Shown in pieces: positions 5,896 to 7,171 of a DNA stretch of 7,171 nt. A model generated the notes under the pieces. That model was not told where the DNA came from and made no database searches. It was given only the letters and a program-made list of their open reading frames with translations. Source of the stretch: Chloroflexota bacterium (GTDB lineage: Bacteria; Chloroflexota; Limnocylindria; P2-11E); contig JANXXG010000267.1 of the NCBI GenBank assembly GCA_025350745.1, positions 1 to 7,171 of the forward strand, read 5' to 3'. The position numbers and the translations under genes are program-made. Position 1 is the stretch's first letter. Each line of letters begins with the position of its first letter.

Positions 5896-6799
5896 GCCCA
5901 TCGTGCTGAAAGCGTCCATGCCGGGCAGCCATCCGGTCATCCGAGCGGTCTGGCTGGCCGCGTTCGTCCTCCTGCTCGTCGCCGTCGGGCTTCGCGGACT
6001 GGGGTCCTTCGGCTCGCCGCTCGTCGCGCTGGTCGCGGCCGGCTGGTTCGCCGCGGGCCTCGTCGCGTACCTGGTCCGGCACGCGCGATTCCTCGCCACG
6101 CTCGAACGCGGCGAGCAGGCCCTCCGAGCCGGTGACCTGCCCGCGGCTCGCGCGGTCGTCGCGCCGCTGCTCGACCGGTATCCGGCCTTCCCGCCGGTCC
6201 AGCGCCTTGCGGGGCTCGTCCTCTACCCCAGCGGCGACCCGCTGTCTGCCGCGAGCCTGCTCGAGACCGCGGCGCGCTCGCACCGCGACCGCCAGGCGGT
6301 CGTGACGCTTGTGGCCGCGTATGCGGCGCTCAACAAGGCCGGCGACGCGCGACGCTCGGCTGCGCTCCGGCCCGGCGATCCCGATGTTGCGCTGGCCCTC
6401 GCGTGGGCCGAGCTCGTCGCGGTCGGTGGGGATCGCGCCCGCGGTGCCGAGCTCGCGGACGCGCTCCGGACGGATACGCCCTCACGGGCGGCGATGGCCA
6501 TGACCCTTCAGGCGATCGCGGCTGCGCAGCGCGGCGATGCCGAGACCGTGCGGGCGCGACTACGCGAGGCTGAAGACCGGTTCGTGCTGCTCGCTCCTGA
6601 CGAGCGCTCGTTCCTCGGCTACCTCGGGGGCGTCGCACTGCGCGAGCTCGGCTCGATCGATGACGCGCGCGAGACGTTCACATTGGCGATGGCCGCGGCA
6701 CCCGAGACGATCGGCGAAGCGCTTGCCCGCCGCGAGCGATCTCACCTCGCCTCGGAGTCGTCCTCACCGCCGTCATCGTCCCAGCCGTCGGCCGACTGA
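5867..6799 (+). CDS. Membrane-anchored TPR-like repeat protein
   Basis: A protein of up to 310 residues with no family I can name. Two hydrophobic segments (about 25-43 and 49-70) separated by a glycine-rich turn form a hairpin anchor. The rest, about 75-290, is Ala/Leu/Arg-rich helix pairs resembling tetratricopeptide repeats. The clearest are at 78-106 (GEQALRAGDLPAARAVVAPL), 112-140, 207-238 and 247-279 (ALRELGSIDDARETFTLAMA). Such domains usually serve as protein-binding scaffolds. With the hairpin anchor, the repeats should face the cytoplasm. The tail from 292 is Ser/Pro-rich ([15 protein letters not shown]) and lies in the 58-bp overlap with the convergent gene. The start is uncertain. 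ATG at 5867 is the longest choice, but GTG at 5888 has a good Shine-Dalgarno-like AAGAGAGG (5872-5879) eight bases upstream and loses only seven residues. Confidence 0.75.
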   Translation: MPREAFPVEKPIVLKASMPGSHPVIRAVWLAAFVLLLVAVGLRGLGSFGSPLVALVAAGWFAAGLVAYLVRHARFLATLERGEQALRAGDLPAARAVVAPLLDRYPAFPPVQRLAGLVLYPSGDPLSAASLLETAARSHRDRQAVVTLVAAYAALNKAGDARRSAALRPGDPDVALALAWAELVAVGGDRARGAELADALRTDTPSRAAMAMTLQAIAAAQRGDAETVRARLREAEDRFVLLAPDERSFLGYLGGVALRELGSIDDARETFTLAMAAAPETIGEALARRERSHLASESSSPPSSSQPSAD

Positions 6800-7059
6800 A
6801 GGTCCTCGGCGAAGATCTCGACATCGAAGCCGAGGCTGTCGATCACCGCGACCAGCCCGTTCCGCTGCTCCGGAGGCGTCGTCCGGATCCACCCACGCAC
6901 GACGTCCTCGGTCATGACCTCGTCCGACTCGCGATCCGATGCGACCAGCTCGCTCTCGTCGCGGGCCGCCGCGCTCGCGAGCTCGCGCAAGGTCGCCGGC
7001 ACCATATCCGCGAGCGAGTGCAGCGTGCGCTCCGCGTTGCCGTCCCAGCGCAATGTCAT
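6742..7059 (-). CDS. Small protein resembling the PCP_red (protochlorophyllide reductase C-terminal) domain
   Basis: A 105-residue soluble protein. Residues 3-57 follow the pattern of the PCP_red domain, the short domain at the C-terminus of the BchB/ChlB subunit of dark-operative protochlorophyllide reductase. The pattern is a tryptophan near the start (W5), then A9 and L13, then VPATLRE (20-26) for the usual 'P-x-x-x-R' helix, a spacer with Glu, and MTEDVVRGW (49-57) for the closing 'vT.evv' segment. Residues 60-87 add an unassigned module with [15 protein letters not shown]. The last 16 are very acidic ([15 protein letters not shown]). Stand-alone proteins of this kind occur in non-phototrophs and their function is unknown, so no role in chlorophyll synthesis is implied. 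Its ATG overlaps the stop of the upstream acyl-CoA dehydrogenase as ATGA. There is no separate ribosome site, so translation is probably coupled. The domain match is a recollection and is moderate. Confidence 0.6.
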   Translation of the reverse strand: MTLRWDGNAERTLHSLADMVPATLRELASAAARDESELVASDRESDEVMTEDVVRGWIRTTPPEQRNGLVAVIDSLGFDVEIFAEDLQSADGWDDDGGEDDSEAR

Positions 7060-7171
7060 GAAATTGCGTCGATACCCGTCGCGAATCGGCTGATGATGAG
7101 CTTCTGGATCTGGGTCGTGCCCTCGTAGAGCCGGTTCACCCGCGCGTCGCGCCAGTACCGCTCAACAGGGA
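7056..7171 (-). CDS. C-terminal end of a second acyl-CoA dehydrogenase (partial)
   Basis: The minus strand from 7169 to 7056 encodes 37 residues and TGA. It begins [17 protein letters not shown] and continues [11 protein letters not shown] before a short tail FATGIDAIS. This is the unmistakable end of an acyl-CoA dehydrogenase. [10 protein letters not shown] matches the 'iERayRDaRi' segment, and YEGTTQIQ carries the catalytic-type glutamate in the same place as in the full-length enzyme at 4631-5776. The two ends differ at many positions, so they are paralogues and not a duplication. The gene starts beyond the window. Its stop overlaps the start of the PCP_red-like gene by four bases (ATGA), so the two form an operon. 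Confidence 0.93.
   Translation of the reverse strand, partial: PVERYWRDARVNRLYEGTTQIQKLIISRFATGIDAIS

Noticed and set aside
4415..6283. Long open frame on the minus strand (622 codons) across the dehydrogenase and neighbouring genes
   Set aside because: It is arginine-, proline- and glycine-rich, shows no domain, and lies opposite a well-recognised dehydrogenase and thioesterase. Long antisense frames are expected in GC-rich coding DNA.

Overview
This is a GC-rich, tightly packed bacterial chromosome segment with seven full-length protein genes and the ends of two more. I see no RNA genes, insertion sequences or CRISPR arrays. The longest non-coding gap is about 90 bp. High GC, frequent GTG starts, genes that appear to start almost at their -10 boxes, and a ParB-like protein of a type I associate with Chloroflexota and Actinobacteria suggest an uncultivated member of one of those groups. 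Chloroflexota is my first guess, and no marker gene here settles it.

Layout. (1) At 1-703 on the + strand, the last codons of an upstream gene run through a GTGA overlap into a Yip1-like membrane protein. (2) At 711-1739 on the - strand lies an orphan ParB-like protein with a lysine-rich N-terminal tail. (3) It is divergent, across only 31 bp, from an AMP-forming acyl-CoA synthetase of the acetyl-CoA synthetase type at 1771-3711, whose acyl pocket lacks the usual tryptophan. (4) A small four-helix membrane protein on the - strand (3724-4161) converges on it. (5) This is divergent, across 41 bp, from a two-gene operon: a hotdog acyl-CoA thioesterase (4203-4631) and an acyl-CoA dehydrogenase (4631-5776) joined by a TGATG junction. 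(6) A 90-bp gap holds a hairpin and a cluster of DnaA-box-like sites. It leads into a membrane-anchored TPR-like protein (5867-6799). (7) Two - strand genes converge on that one with a 58-bp overlap: the end of a second acyl-CoA dehydrogenase (from 7171 down to 7056) and, coupled by ATGA, a 105-residue protein resembling the PCP_red domain (6742-7059).

The common theme is acyl-CoA metabolism. The synthetase activates a carboxylic acid to its CoA ester, the two dehydrogenases introduce the alpha,beta double bond, and the thioesterase releases free acid and CoA. No hydratase, thiolase, electron-transfer flavoprotein or regulator is in the window, so the substrate is unknown. The most interesting signals are two very compact divergent promoter pairs that look leaderless, the phased DnaA-box-like cluster, the altered synthetase pocket, and the small PCP_red-like gene coupled to a dehydrogenase. 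I found no clear sign of a wholly new system.
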